Positions 53,672-62,814 of a stretch of 64,000 bases of DNA are shown piece after piece. Origin of the DNA: Lentisphaeria bacterium (GTDB lineage Bacteria; Verrucomicrobiota; Lentisphaeria; Victivallales; UBA1829); the NCBI GenBank assembly GCA_017456805.1, contig JAFTIQ010000034.1:124001-188000 (forward strand), given 5' to 3'. Numbering within the stretch: position 1 is the first letter of the stretch; each line of letters opens with the position of its first letter. Both the position numbers and the translations under genes were made by a program. The notes below the pieces were generated by a model that made no database searches, had not been told where the DNA came from, and saw only the letters and a program-made list of their open reading frames with translations.

Positions 53672-55972
53672 TCAAAGCCAGAATGTATCAGGATCGAAGG
53701 AGTTGTCCAGCGCTGCGATCACTGGCAGTCTGGAAAGATACCAGTCCGGCTCCATCCGGGTGTTTCCGGAAATGTAATGATTGCCATAGCGGATTCCATT
53801 GATTTCCCATTTGATCAAATACAGTTCATTGACTCCCCGGAACGTTGTGATTTTTCCAAGGTTTTTCCGGGAGAACGGCGGCAGCTCAAAACTGCCGGAA
53901 AGCAGCATCGTTCCATCCTCTTTTTCTACCGTAAATGTACTTGAGACCGGGTTGCAGGAATCATTGAGCGCAATAAGAGTATTTTCCCAGAAATCCGGTT
54001 CTGTCATGCAGAGATAAAAAGGAGAATGACACCGTTTTGCATAGAAAAATGCCAACTTTTTTCTGTAATAATAATCAACAACAGAATCGGAGAATTGGGG
54101 CCAGCCGTCAATCATGTTCCACCAGATAATTCCGTTGCATTCGGGTTTCAGACGGGCAGTTTCCAATAGAAATTTTATTGCTTCTGCCTGAAAAATCTGG
54201 GATTTCTTTACATAATCTTCCACGGATTGAGCCGGAACCGTAAAATAATTTCTGATCTGATTTCCGATCACATGTCTGCGATAGCCGAGAACACTCTCTT
54301 TCCCAAAGGGGTTGCTTGCATGGAAATCCCATTCCGGGTCATCCTCATCCAAAACAAAATGTTCCGGAGACAGGAATTTCTTTATTGAGGAAAGAGCCGG
54401 AGCCCCGTGCCAACCGGATTCACTGATAAATTTCGATTTGAATTCACTGTAATAAGGCATTTTGAATGTCTCACGGGTTCCCCAGAGATGAACTTCCGGA
54501 AGCTGAGCGGCGATCTCATCAAAAGAATATTTTCCCTGCAGTTCTGCCTTGAAATACGGGGAACTTTCCAGATAAGGACGTGATGGATCATGCCGGGCAA
54601 CAATTCCGGGAAGGATTTCCCGGTTCAGCCGGTTGTTTTTGAGAGAAAGTCCCTCGAATGCCATGCTCTGATCACACTCGTTATCACCGCACCAGAGAAC
54701 CAGCGAAGGGTGACGCCGCAAGCGTTTGACCACGGATTCCGCCTCAGGGCGCACCAGATCAAAAAACGTTTCGTTCTGAGGATATGCTCCGCAGGCGAAC
54801 ATAAAATCCTGCCAGACAAGGATTCCGCGACGGTCGCAGAAGTCATAAAACGCATCGCTCTCATAAACGCCGCCGCCCCAGCACCGGATCATATTGCATT
54901 GCATTTCATCGAACAATGCAAGAGTCCGTTCCATCCGTTCCGGATCCCGGGAATGAAGCGCGTCAAAAGGAACATGGTTGCACCCGAGGATCCTGACCGG
55001 GGTTCCGTTGATCCGGAACAGAAATTCGCCCTCTCCATTGAAATTGGTTTCTGTACGTTCCAATTCTGCGGTCCGCACCCCGAATGAAGTATGATATTCC
55101 GCAAGAACAGTCCCGTCCGGATCGCATAATTCTGCAGTGAGATCATAAAGATTGGGCTCTCCGTATCCCCGGGGATTCCATAATTCCGGCGATGGAAGAT
55201 CTATGTTCAGGACACCATAAGTGAAATATGCAGGAGTTTTCTGAACAAACGTTGAGTTTTTGCAAGTTCCCCGGATGATAAGTTCGCACCCGGCAAGGGA
55301 AGATTTTCCAGCTGAAAGGCTGTAAAACATGCGGATCCGGGCAGAATTGCTTTCTTTGTCGATCCAACGCGTATATGCCCAAAGATCACGGATTGCAAAG
55401 GGGGAAGCCTCTTTTTCCAGAAAAACACTTTTCCACAATCCGCCAAGAGAAAGCCACGGAAGAATATCCCATCCGGTGCAATGCGCCGGTTTCCGGCAAT
55501 AGGCAGAAGAATAAACCGGCGGAAAATGAGCAATAACAGAAGCCTCTTCCGGATATTTTCTTGCAGCGATTTCAGCAGAGATAATACGGATCGCAAGAAT
55601 GTTGTTCTGTTCAAGATCGACGGTGAAACGGTGAGGGATCAGAGCATTTTCCGAGGATCCGCTTTTTTCTCCGTTCAGAAAGATTTCCGTAAAGCAGTCA
55701 GCTCCTTCAAGAACCAAATCCCATTTTCCGGGAGATTCCGTCTGAAACTCTTTCACATACCAGAAATCGTAATTTCCGTATTTCCGGTACTCATTCGCAT
55801 TTTCGCCGATAAACGGATCCCCGCCGAATCCGTTGTGAAAAAGATCCAGTTCCAGATTTCCCGGAACATGCCCCGGAATACAGGGATTCCCCTGCAGTCT
55901 GTCAGGAGTTTCCACCCCGGAATCCGGCGGAATCAAATAGAGTTTCCATTCACCATCTAATGAAATGCGCAT
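53672..55972 (-). CDS. GH2 beta-mannosidase, second copy
   Basis: A 766-residue GH2 enzyme starting at MRISLDGEWKLYL; GAGGTG lies upstream, and the longer frame reads back over the promoter. Motifs: GNYDFWYVKEF and FLNGEKSG (sugar-binding domain), LGCNHVPFDAL, IRCWGGGVYESDAFYDFCD, acid/base Glu432 in CGDNECD and nucleophile Glu518 in FISESG. It is related to but distinct from the copy at 40033-42477. No signal peptide. It is divergent from a LacI regulator, which probably controls it. Confidence 0.9.
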   Translation of the reverse strand: MRISLDGEWKLYLIPPDSGVETPDRLQGNPCIPGHVPGNLELDLFHNGFGGDPFIGENANEYRKYGNYDFWYVKEFQTESPGKWDLVLEGADCFTEIFLNGEKSGSSENALIPHRFTVDLEQNNILAIRIISAEIAARKYPEEASVIAHFPPVYSSAYCRKPAHCTGWDILPWLSLGGLWKSVFLEKEASPFAIRDLWAYTRWIDKESNSARIRMFYSLSAGKSSLAGCELIIRGTCKNSTFVQKTPAYFTYGVLNIDLPSPELWNPRGYGEPNLYDLTAELCDPDGTVLAEYHTSFGVRTAELERTETNFNGEGEFLFRINGTPVRILGCNHVPFDALHSRDPERMERTLALFDEMQCNMIRCWGGGVYESDAFYDFCDRRGILVWQDFMFACGAYPQNETFFDLVRPEAESVVKRLRRHPSLVLWCGDNECDQSMAFEGLSLKNNRLNREILPGIVARHDPSRPYLESSPYFKAELQGKYSFDEIAAQLPEVHLWGTRETFKMPYYSEFKSKFISESGWHGAPALSSIKKFLSPEHFVLDEDDPEWDFHASNPFGKESVLGYRRHVIGNQIRNYFTVPAQSVEDYVKKSQIFQAEAIKFLLETARLKPECNGIIWWNMIDGWPQFSDSVVDYYYRKKLAFFYAKRCHSPFYLCMTEPDFWENTLIALNDSCNPVSSTFTVEKEDGTMLLSGSFELPPFSRKNLGKITTFRGVNELYLIKWEINGIRYGNHYISGNTRMEPDWYLSRLPVIAALDNSFDPDTFWL

Positions 55973-56006
55973 TCTTTTCACCTCTTTCTTTTCGTTCTGA
56001 TACAAT

Positions 56007-56034
56007 AATTTAGGTTTCGCTGGAAAAATATCAA
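56007..56034 (-). promoter_or_regulatory. Promoter of the second GH2 gene
   Basis: Minus strand: TTGATA (56034-56029), 16-bp spacer, TAAATT (56012-56007), 35 bp before the ATG. Confidence 0.5.
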
Positions 56035-56076
56035 GAATGGGGCTAATTATTTCAATGCAAAAAATATGCAAATTGA

Positions 56077-56104
56077 TTGAAAAGATCTGTACGCAGATTA
56101 TATT
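56077..56104 (+). promoter_or_regulatory. Promoter of the second LacI gene
   Basis: TTGAAA (56077-56082), 16-bp spacer, TATATT (56099-56104); the ATG follows at 56138. Confidence 0.6.
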
Positions 56105-56137
56105 TTTTCAGAACACACAGAAACTCAGGAGTAAACA

Positions 56138-57097
56138 ATGAAAATCAATGGAATCAAGGAAATTGCAGAGGCAGCAGGGTGTTCCTGTTCAACTGTTTCG
56201 CGTGTCCTGAACAACCGGAACGGCATATCTGAGGCAACACGGCAAAAAATCATTTCCATTGCAGAAAAGCTTGATTACGCAAATAAACGGAAAAAACGGA
56301 TCGTTGCGGTTTTCTGTTTTCTTGACAGCGATGGTTATGATGCGTATTCCATGCACTTGCTCCGGAAAATCGTGCTTGCTCTGCATAATGCCGGATTTTA
56401 TACGGAAGTCCTTTTCAATGAAAACATCGAAATCGTTGGAGAACATTATATCTGCGGTGCAGTTTCCATTCAGCTTTCCATAGAAGGCATTCCGGAACTG
56501 TGGGGTAAAAAATACAAACTTCCGATGGTTTGTGTGAATGACAGGGACAATTTGCCGGAGGATATTCACTCCGTCGTTTCTGATGACCACCTTGCAATTT
56601 CAAATGCTGTTCAATGGCTGTATGAAAAAGGACATCGTTCCATTTATCTTCTGACTGTGAAAATTCAGGAAAACAATTTCTCCGATGAAACCAGATTGAA
56701 AGCATTCCAGGAAAAAATCAGAGAACTTGGAATTGAATCAGATTGCGGGGTTTGTTTTACAAGAAACAGATTCCGTTCCAAACTTCCGGTAGATACTTAT
56801 ATCAGAAAAATTCCGAAAAGTTGTACAGCTGTCATCAATCTCATTGAAGATTCTGCATATAATTTCGGAACACGCCTGAAAGTGCTTCGTCCGGATATCG
56901 CTTTTATCACTTACTCATATCCCTGGCAGCAGGATGTTCTTTCCATGGGATACCCCTATATCGTTCAAGACTTTAATGCATTAGCAAGAAAAACTGTACA
57001 GCTTCTCAAAGATCAGCTGGAAGGCCGCCAAATCAGAAGTCAGCGGATTCCTTTTATTTTCAAGATCCCGGCAAGCATGAAAAAAAACGGGGAATGA
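56138..57097 (+). CDS. LacI-family regulator, second copy
   Basis: A 319-residue regulator with helix-turn-helix IKEIAEAAGCSCSTVSRVLNNRNG and a PBP-like sensor domain (IVAVFCFLDSDGYDAYSMHLL; WLYEKGHRSIYLLT; IAFITYSYPWQQDVLSMGYP). Divergent from the second GH2 gene across 165 bp, it is a likely regulator of it. No perfect palindromic operator is seen in that gap. Its stop codon lies inside a hairpin that acts as terminator for the convergent gene. Confidence 0.88.
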   Translation: MKINGIKEIAEAAGCSCSTVSRVLNNRNGISEATRQKIISIAEKLDYANKRKKRIVAVFCFLDSDGYDAYSMHLLRKIVLALHNAGFYTEVLFNENIEIVGEHYICGAVSIQLSIEGIPELWGKKYKLPMVCVNDRDNLPEDIHSVVSDDHLAISNAVQWLYEKGHRSIYLLTVKIQENNFSDETRLKAFQEKIRELGIESDCGVCFTRNRFRSKLPVDTYIRKIPKSCTAVINLIEDSAYNFGTRLKVLRPDIAFITYSYPWQQDVLSMGYPYIVQDFNALARKTVQLLKDQLEGRQIRSQRIPFIFKIPASMKKNGE

Positions 57098-57112
57098 ATT
57101 TCTCATTCCCCG
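57080..57112 (-). terminator. Terminator overlapping the LacI stop codon
   Basis: Stem CGGGGAATGA (57088-57097) with TCATTCCCCG (57103-57112), loop of 5; on the minus strand it is followed by a T8 run. It serves the cupin gene while its distal arm encodes the last LacI codons and TGA. Confidence 0.85.
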
Positions 57113-57132
57113 CATCTGCTGCATTTTCCTGA

Positions 57133-58341
57133 TCAGCAGAATTTCTTCACCCAATCCGGGTTTTCCGGACCGAAATGTTTCAGCATCACAATGGGATCCG
57201 TTTCTGATTCATTGATGATCGTCACTCCGGCTTGAGCGGCAGATTCAGAAACAAAATACTCATCATGTGTCAGCTGTCCATAGCGGATCAACGCCGGAGT
57301 TTCCAGCTTCATCCCGTTCAGGGAACCATGCCCCTGCATCATGATCAGTCCATAAGCTGCAGCATCATGAATGACGACCTTCTTGCCGGGAAGAACGGTC
57401 AATTCTTTTGCGGAGACTGCATTGGATTTGTAGCAAATCCACTGATCCGAATAGCCTTTTTTGAGCATTTCCTGCTCCTCTTCCGCCGGAACTGGGCGCA
57501 TGAAGCGGTTCTTTCCGAATTCAGGATCCACATTCAGATCCCAGTCAATCACTTCCATAAGGTAATCAAAATCACCGATTTTCTCTTTCGGGCAGTCCTT
57601 CCAGAGAAGAGATTCGGAAACGATCTGATCATCCACCAGGCTCTGATACATGGCGTAAACATCGCTTGCAAACTGGGGCTCATAAGTGCAAAGACTTCCC
57701 GGAGCATGCAAAACTCCCGGCGGGACATCCCAGCCTGTTCCCGGTTCCAGACGGTATGCCTTGGAAAGGTTGGTGATCTTGTTATCCCCCTTGGTAAAAT
57801 TCTTCAGGCACTCTTTGACCTGTTCCTTTGTTGTGCCCGGTTCAAAACCGAAAAAGGTGAACGGAAAATGTCCGCCGTGATTGTTCAACTGAGGGGGAAA
57901 ATAATAACATTCCGGTTTTCCGCGCTGCCCCACAAGATTTGCATGTTCTTCCCGATGATGAATGTGGTGGGGGAGCGGTCCGAGATTATCAAAAAATTTG
58001 GAATAAACCGGCCAGCAGTGATACTGGCTCCAAAGACGCTCTCCAATCAGTTCAGCTCCAAGGAGTTCCACCGCTTCAGTCAGCGGAATCAGCGTTCCAT
58101 CATCGGCAACAAGATGGCTGATCCCTTCATTTTTTCCGGTAAGAGGTCCATTATCGGCAGGTGTGGTGCAGCCGAGCCACCGTTCATCAATACCGCCGCG
58201 TTCTCCGCCCAATGCATAATAATCATCGGGATGCAGCTTGATTCGTCTGCCGGGAATACAGAAACTGCGGGGGACCCAGTTCGGGGCGAGCCGGAAAATC
58301 CCTTTTCCGGTTTCAAATGTTTTTTTGATTTGTTCCTTCAT
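57133..58341 (-). CDS. Mannose-6-phosphate isomerase-like cupin protein
   Basis: A 402-residue protein resembling class I phosphomannose isomerases: LGPLPHHIHHREEHANL with metal-binding His residues, FTFFGFEPGT, GTGWDVPPGVLHAPGSLCTYEPQ, and the C-terminal cupin PGKKVVIHDAAAYGLIMMQGHG. If active it would convert mannose-6-phosphate to fructose-6-phosphate, or handle another sugar. The start MKEQIKK at 58341 has GGAGGATG upstream; the longer frame overlaps the previous gene. It follows the GHL6 gene by 14 bases. Confidence 0.7.
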   Translation of the reverse strand: MKEQIKKTFETGKGIFRLAPNWVPRSFCIPGRRIKLHPDDYYALGGERGGIDERWLGCTTPADNGPLTGKNEGISHLVADDGTLIPLTEAVELLGAELIGERLWSQYHCWPVYSKFFDNLGPLPHHIHHREEHANLVGQRGKPECYYFPPQLNNHGGHFPFTFFGFEPGTTKEQVKECLKNFTKGDNKITNLSKAYRLEPGTGWDVPPGVLHAPGSLCTYEPQFASDVYAMYQSLVDDQIVSESLLWKDCPKEKIGDFDYLMEVIDWDLNVDPEFGKNRFMRPVPAEEEQEMLKKGYSDQWICYKSNAVSAKELTVLPGKKVVIHDAAAYGLIMMQGHGSLNGMKLETPALIRYGQLTHDEYFVSESAAQAGVTIINESETDPIVMLKHFGPENPDWVKKFC

Positions 58342-58355
58342 ATAACATCCTCCAT

Positions 58356-60380
58356 TTATGGTTGACAAAGAAAAAATTCGCCAGTGGTGATCTTCTCTGC
58401 TGTGATCGTAACAGGTCTTCCTGTCGATAGAATTTCCTGTTCCATTCCGTCGGAAACACGGACAATTTTTCCGACGTTCGAAGCAGAAGAAAATGTGATT
58501 TTGATATCATGCAGCGGGATCACCGGAAATTCATCCTGAACATTGACGATACACAGCAAATGTTTTTTACGGTCGGCAGAAACCAGCCAGGTCACTTCCG
58601 CTGATTCACTCAAGTTTTCGATCTTAACAGGAAATGACGGCAAATAATTGCGGAAAAGTTTCTTCCCGAACTCCTGTTGCGTATACTGTCTCAGCAAAAG
58701 AACCGGAGCCGCCAGCCAGATACAACGCCCTGCCCCGAACCGGTTGACCGTCAAAGCCGGATAGGTTGTTTCTGCACCCGGCGGATCAGAATGGATGGAA
58801 GCATAGTGATCCGGATCCTGTACCGGGAAATCAGGCAATGAAAGATATTCAAGAATTTCAGTATGTTCCGCCGCACTGACCAACGGAACTTCCCCTTTTG
58901 CAAGAATCAGATCTTTTCCCGTATAGGTCACAGTATCAGAATATACTCCCTGGAAATTCACGCCGAAAAGATCTGCAAGCTGGAAATCTCCGCTGGAATT
59001 TCCGTTCAAATCCATGAGAGAAGTATCACCTGTCGCAATGAGAGTTCCACCGTTTCTGACAAATTCCCGGATCGCATTGCAATCATCTCCGGAAAGATAT
59101 GCCGCTTTGTTGATGATCAGGGCTTTCAATCCGGAAAGGGAGGAAAAATCCTTGATAATGCGGAATGGAAGATGCATTTTGTTTAAGATTTCCGCTGTCC
59201 CGAGGATTTCATCCTGCACAGCATTCTGGCGAATTTCCATGTTGTTGGAACTTCCGCCGCAAAATTCACGGAAGGTTTTGCCGTTCAAATGATTATCAAC
59301 ACAGCAGGAAATGGAAAAGTACAATCCGATTTCACCATCCAGCCGGAATTTTTCCCGTTCAATCATCTCTCTGAACGGAGCAAGCTCCCGGTTCAACGAT
59401 CCGAGACGCTGATAAAAGGGCTCAGAAAGTGTTCCGTCAGGATTGATTGCATCAATAAAGAAATAGGCTCCGCCGTTTGCAAGGGTTGTCAGCGCACTCA
59501 GAAAAAGTTCCTGATCGCACTTCGAGGAAGTATGATCCCTGAGATTGACACAGCGGGAAGTCATAAACTCATAGGGCGGCTTTTTCGTGTATGCCTGAAA
59601 TGCTTTTACTGCAAACCGCTGCTGGAGTTTATTCCCGTAAAAATCTCCGGACGCGTAATCGGAAGCCTCCGCGATTCCATCTGATTGACCGAGATACCAT
59701 CCGTGAAGAACCGGGGAAAATTGATGAGTCACAGCGATTTCCGGCTTGATTTCCCGTGCAGCTTCTGTTAATTCAGCGGCGAAATCAGCCATGGATTTTT
59801 CCCGGAATCTTTGAAATGCAACCCATTCCGGATCCCGCCAGTGAATCTGTTCCGGGAACTCCTTTCCATACTTTTTACGGCAGCCGTCACAGCAGCAGAC
59901 TGCGGGCCAGAATGTCATATCTATAAAAATCCCATTGACATCATAAGCGGCAATTTCCCGGATCTGCTGTTTGTAAAATTCCACCGCCTCCGGCTGATTC
60001 GGACAGGTGAAATGATAACGTCCGTCCCGGCTGTTTCCCCGCATATCAACGATCCGCGCAGCCGGAAGTTTTTGTGCGCAGTCATTGTGATACGTAACGG
60101 TAGTATATGCAACCGGGATGATTCTGTTTTGTCTCAGAAGAGAAACTGTCTCTCCGAAAATATCCCTTCCGTCCAGGTTGCCGTGAACGTGTCCGATTTT
60201 TGACGGATAATAACAGTTTCCGTTGTGATCACAGGCATAGACCATGGAAGATTCCACTCCGGAAAGTTTTACCAGCCGGACATATTCTTCCGGGGAAAAC
60301 CGTTTCATATATTCCGCTTTTTGGTCAGAAATATGATTGTCTATCAGAAGTCTTGAATAGCAATCGAATAATTGATTCAT
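58356..60380 (-). CDS. GHL6-type glycosidase-like protein
   Basis: A 674-residue protein without signal peptide. N-terminal half: SRLLIDNHI, VYACDHNGNCYYPSKIGHVH, NGIFIDMTFWPAVCCCDGCRKKYG, as in the hypothetical glycosyl hydrolase 6 group, a TIM barrel related to GH29/GH42-like enzymes. Residues ~400-560 (LKALIINKAAYLSGDDCNAI, FVRNGGTLIATGD) look like the beta-galactosidase trimerisation domain. The Asp of FIDMTF is a candidate catalytic residue. Enzyme activity is not known. It heads a two-gene operon with the cupin isomerase. Confidence 0.72.
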   Translation of the reverse strand: MNQLFDCYSRLLIDNHISDQKAEYMKRFSPEEYVRLVKLSGVESSMVYACDHNGNCYYPSKIGHVHGNLDGRDIFGETVSLLRQNRIIPVAYTTVTYHNDCAQKLPAARIVDMRGNSRDGRYHFTCPNQPEAVEFYKQQIREIAAYDVNGIFIDMTFWPAVCCCDGCRKKYGKEFPEQIHWRDPEWVAFQRFREKSMADFAAELTEAAREIKPEIAVTHQFSPVLHGWYLGQSDGIAEASDYASGDFYGNKLQQRFAVKAFQAYTKKPPYEFMTSRCVNLRDHTSSKCDQELFLSALTTLANGGAYFFIDAINPDGTLSEPFYQRLGSLNRELAPFREMIEREKFRLDGEIGLYFSISCCVDNHLNGKTFREFCGGSSNNMEIRQNAVQDEILGTAEILNKMHLPFRIIKDFSSLSGLKALIINKAAYLSGDDCNAIREFVRNGGTLIATGDTSLMDLNGNSSGDFQLADLFGVNFQGVYSDTVTYTGKDLILAKGEVPLVSAAEHTEILEYLSLPDFPVQDPDHYASIHSDPPGAETTYPALTVNRFGAGRCIWLAAPVLLLRQYTQQEFGKKLFRNYLPSFPVKIENLSESAEVTWLVSADRKKHLLCIVNVQDEFPVIPLHDIKITFSSASNVGKIVRVSDGMEQEILSTGRPVTITAEKITTGEFFLCQP

Positions 60381-60400
60381 CCGGCATTTCCTTTGCTTTT

Positions 60401-60453
60401 GTATTCAGCTTTTTTTGATCGTATTCAACTTTAATATAATCTGAACTGAATAC
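60401..60453. promoter_or_regulatory. GTATTCA direct repeats, candidate operator
   Basis: GTATTCAGCTTT (60401-60412) and GTATTCAACTTT (60421-60432) match at 11 of 12 positions and are 20 bp apart, two helical turns. A reverse-orientation TGAATAC lies at 60447-60453. The direct repeats fall just downstream of the predicted transcript start of the GHL6 operon. Confidence 0.5.
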
Positions 60454-60461
60454 AGTAACAA
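60433..60461 (-). promoter_or_regulatory. Promoter of the GHL6 operon
   Basis: Minus strand: TTGTTA (60461-60456), 17-bp spacer, TATATT (60438-60433). Confidence 0.5.
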
Positions 60462-60604
60462 GAGGAAAAAATGAAAATCCAATGCAAAATTTATGCAAGA
60501 AAAGGAACAAATCTGAAGCATTTTTTGTACTCAGATTCAAGCTGTTCAAATGGTTGTTCCTGCACTCCCGGGAATAACCGCATGGATGATTCATCCGGAG
60601 AATC

Positions 60605-60650
60605 AAAATATAAAAAATACGATCACCATTTGTTATGATGACCGTATTCC
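60605..60650 (-). terminator. Terminator of the GH20 gene
   Basis: AATACG (60616-60621) pairs with CGTATT (60643-60648), extended by TCA/TGA after one mismatch; the minus strand continues with TTTTTTATATTTTG. Confidence 0.6.
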
Positions 60651-60685
60651 CCAAAAATCAATTTCGCACAAAGCACAGATGCTGA

Positions 60686-62533
60686 TCAGCTATCCATCCG
60701 ATCCAGATAATCCGCGATCTGCACCATCAGTTCTCTCAGACGGTAATATTCGGAAGGCTTGTTCCGCTGATGCCACAAGGCAGAAAATCGCGTTTCAAAA
60801 GCACGGAGTTTATCGGCAGTTTTCCATGGTTCAACCCCTTTATATTGAAGAAGAACACACATAACTTCATGCATCAGAATATCACCCCGCAGACCGCACA
60901 GGATCTCCTCCCGCGCCAATGGATCAAGGAAATCGCATCGGACAGCAGTTTCCATGAACTGTTTTTCCGCTTCAGCAGCAGTTTTCAGATATTTTCCGAC
61001 GGATGCAGGTTTCATTTTCCGATAATCTGTAAGGAAACGTTTTTTATCTTCTCCCGAAAGACCGGGATCGAACTGCGGCGCAACATGGTCATAACCGAAA
61101 ACAACAGCCTCGTTCACTCTTCGCCAGGCAGAAACGATCCGGTTGGAGAAATCACCGAATTCGATTGCAGAAAATGCCCGGTCGAATGAATCCAGATCAG
61201 ATGCAGCTTTGCAGTTCCAGCCGGCAGCCGCTCCCAGCGCCAGCCCGTGATAAGAACAGCCTAACAGATTCACATGTCCGTAATCGCCCCAATCTGTATT
61301 AAGCAAACCGACTGCGCCGTATTTCAAACCGCGTTTTGCATAATTGATGATATTCTGCGATGCCTCATTGATCCGGTTCAGGAATTTATTCCAGCCTGTA
61401 ACCCCGGGGCAAACATAAAATTTGAGTCCGCTTTCCTGCATGATTCCGGTATCCCGGCAGACGGCTTCCGGCGAATAATCCCATTCCAGAGGAACGGTAT
61501 CCGGCGGCAGTTTCTGGATGAGCTGCGGAGCTTTTGCGATGATGTCCCCCCAGAACATTACCCGTTTTCCGTGTTTTTTTACCGCTGACATGATTTTCAG
61601 CAGAAAGGATACATACAACTCTTCTGTTGAACCGGATTTTGCAACCTTTTCTGCATTTTTTCCTTTGCCCAGATCGAAGGTTTCATCACAGCAAATATTG
61701 AAATATTCACTGCTGAAGAGCGGCAGGAATTCCGCCAGCATATCTTCCACCAGACGGATCGATTTCGGATCAGAGGCGTTCAAGGTGTAATGCCGCATCC
61801 GGTCACGAAAAGAGAACGGTTTTTCCGAAGCATCCAGATCCAGTTCGTTCAGATGTTTTTTCCGCTGACTGCGCAAACCCATATAAAAATGCCCGAATGT
61901 GCTGAGGGATGGCACCAGATCGATATGACGTTCCCGGCAGTAATGATCCAGCCGGATGATCTCCTCAGCTGTCAGCGGATCGGCTCCGCTCCACATATCG
62001 GAATGTCTGGCAAAAGCAAAGGTGTGTTCAATATACAGCTGAAGCTGATTGAGCTTGTAGTAGGCCAGTTTATCGGCAAGCTGAAACAACGTTTTCAAGG
62101 TCGGGATTTTTCCGCGTGTGCAGTCATGATAGAATCCGCGGGCGGCATAATCCGGGGCATCGCTTATCTTCACGGCTGGAATTTCCACTCCCTCTGTCCG
62201 GATCAGCTGGCGCAGTGTTTGAAGTCCATAGAAAAGACCTGTTTCTGACTCAGCTTCCACTTCAATTTTCGTCTGAGAGATGTTCAGTTTATAACTTTCA
62301 GATGAGCTGTCGGATCCGGACAGGATCAACCGGATCTCTGCCCCGGCGATTTTCGAGCGGGTGAAACGGATTCTTTTTCCGGTTGCAGATTCGAGTTCAT
62401 CCGCCAGCACCACGGCGAGTTCCAGCAGAGAATTTGAACAATTTTCCGGTAAATTCAGATTTTCGAACCGGGAGAGATCGACTTTCCCGTTCATTTCCCG
62501 GATTTTTTTCGGCATTGGAATCAGTTTCAGCAT
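60686..62533 (-). CDS. GH20 beta-N-acetylhexosaminidase
   Basis: Removes terminal beta-GlcNAc or GalNAc. The 615 residues include an N-terminal GH20b domain (about 1-120; FYGLQTLRQLI) and the barrel: ARGFYHDCTRGKIPTL, KLAYYKLNQLQLYIEH, and the catalytic pair Asp283-Glu284 in NICCDETFDLG. TDWGDYGH late in the barrel is typical. No signal peptide, so it probably acts on imported oligosaccharides. It has its own near-consensus promoter and terminator. Activity on N-glycan core products would fit the neighbouring GH130 and GH2. Confidence 0.9.
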   Translation of the reverse strand: MLKLIPMPKKIREMNGKVDLSRFENLNLPENCSNSLLELAVVLADELESATGKRIRFTRSKIAGAEIRLILSGSDSSSESYKLNISQTKIEVEAESETGLFYGLQTLRQLIRTEGVEIPAVKISDAPDYAARGFYHDCTRGKIPTLKTLFQLADKLAYYKLNQLQLYIEHTFAFARHSDMWSGADPLTAEEIIRLDHYCRERHIDLVPSLSTFGHFYMGLRSQRKKHLNELDLDASEKPFSFRDRMRHYTLNASDPKSIRLVEDMLAEFLPLFSSEYFNICCDETFDLGKGKNAEKVAKSGSTEELYVSFLLKIMSAVKKHGKRVMFWGDIIAKAPQLIQKLPPDTVPLEWDYSPEAVCRDTGIMQESGLKFYVCPGVTGWNKFLNRINEASQNIINYAKRGLKYGAVGLLNTDWGDYGHVNLLGCSYHGLALGAAAGWNCKAASDLDSFDRAFSAIEFGDFSNRIVSAWRRVNEAVVFGYDHVAPQFDPGLSGEDKKRFLTDYRKMKPASVGKYLKTAAEAEKQFMETAVRCDFLDPLAREEILCGLRGDILMHEVMCVLLQYKGVEPWKTADKLRAFETRFSALWHQRNKPSEYYRLRELMVQIADYLDRMDS

Positions 62534-62563
62534 TTCAACTTTCCTTGTAAATTGTAATGATTC

Positions 62564-62573
62564 GGAATATTCC
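62564..62573. promoter_or_regulatory. GGAATATTCC palindrome in the GH20 leader
   Basis: A perfect 10-bp palindrome between the promoter and the ATG of the GH20 gene. It could be an operator or chance. Confidence 0.3.
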
Positions 62574-62597
62574 TCGTTTTTTTTGCTTCGTATTTAA

Positions 62598-62626
62598 AAT
62601 ATAATGCGGAAGAATTGCTTTGTCAA
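62598..62626 (-). promoter_or_regulatory. Promoter of the GH20 gene
   Basis: Minus strand: TTGACA (62626-62621), 17-bp spacer, TATATT (62603-62598): close to consensus. Confidence 0.7.
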
Positions 62627-62739
62627 ATTTGCCCTTCTGTTTTTATAAAAAATAAGTCTTGGTTTTCCTGATTTTCTGAACGCTGCGATCCCATCTGTTT
62701 TATAAAACGGAAAAATCAGGGAAAAGCATTTTGGATAAC

Positions 62740-62768
62740 TTGATTTTTGATCTGTTCAGTAGTATATT
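62740..62768 (+). promoter_or_regulatory. Promoter of the EamA gene
   Basis: TTGATT (62740-62745), 17-bp spacer, TATATT (62763-62768), 46 bp before the ATG. Confidence 0.65.
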
Positions 62769-62814
62769 ATTCTTTTCAAAACAGAACGTTCCTTAACTTA
62801 TCAAGGAGTTAACG

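Larger units (their letters stand above)
60381..60685. other. Intergenic region with promoter, direct repeats and a terminator
   Basis: No gene in ~305 bp. It contains the terminator of the GH20 gene (60605-60650), the promoter of the GHL6 operon (60433-60461) and, between promoter and start codon, two direct repeats of GTATTCAnCTTT. Confidence 0.65.

Noticed and set aside
56050..56075. Repeated ATGCAAA copies between the second GH2 and LacI genes as an operator
   Set aside because: They are short, AT-rich direct repeats without the inverted symmetry expected for a LacI-family site.
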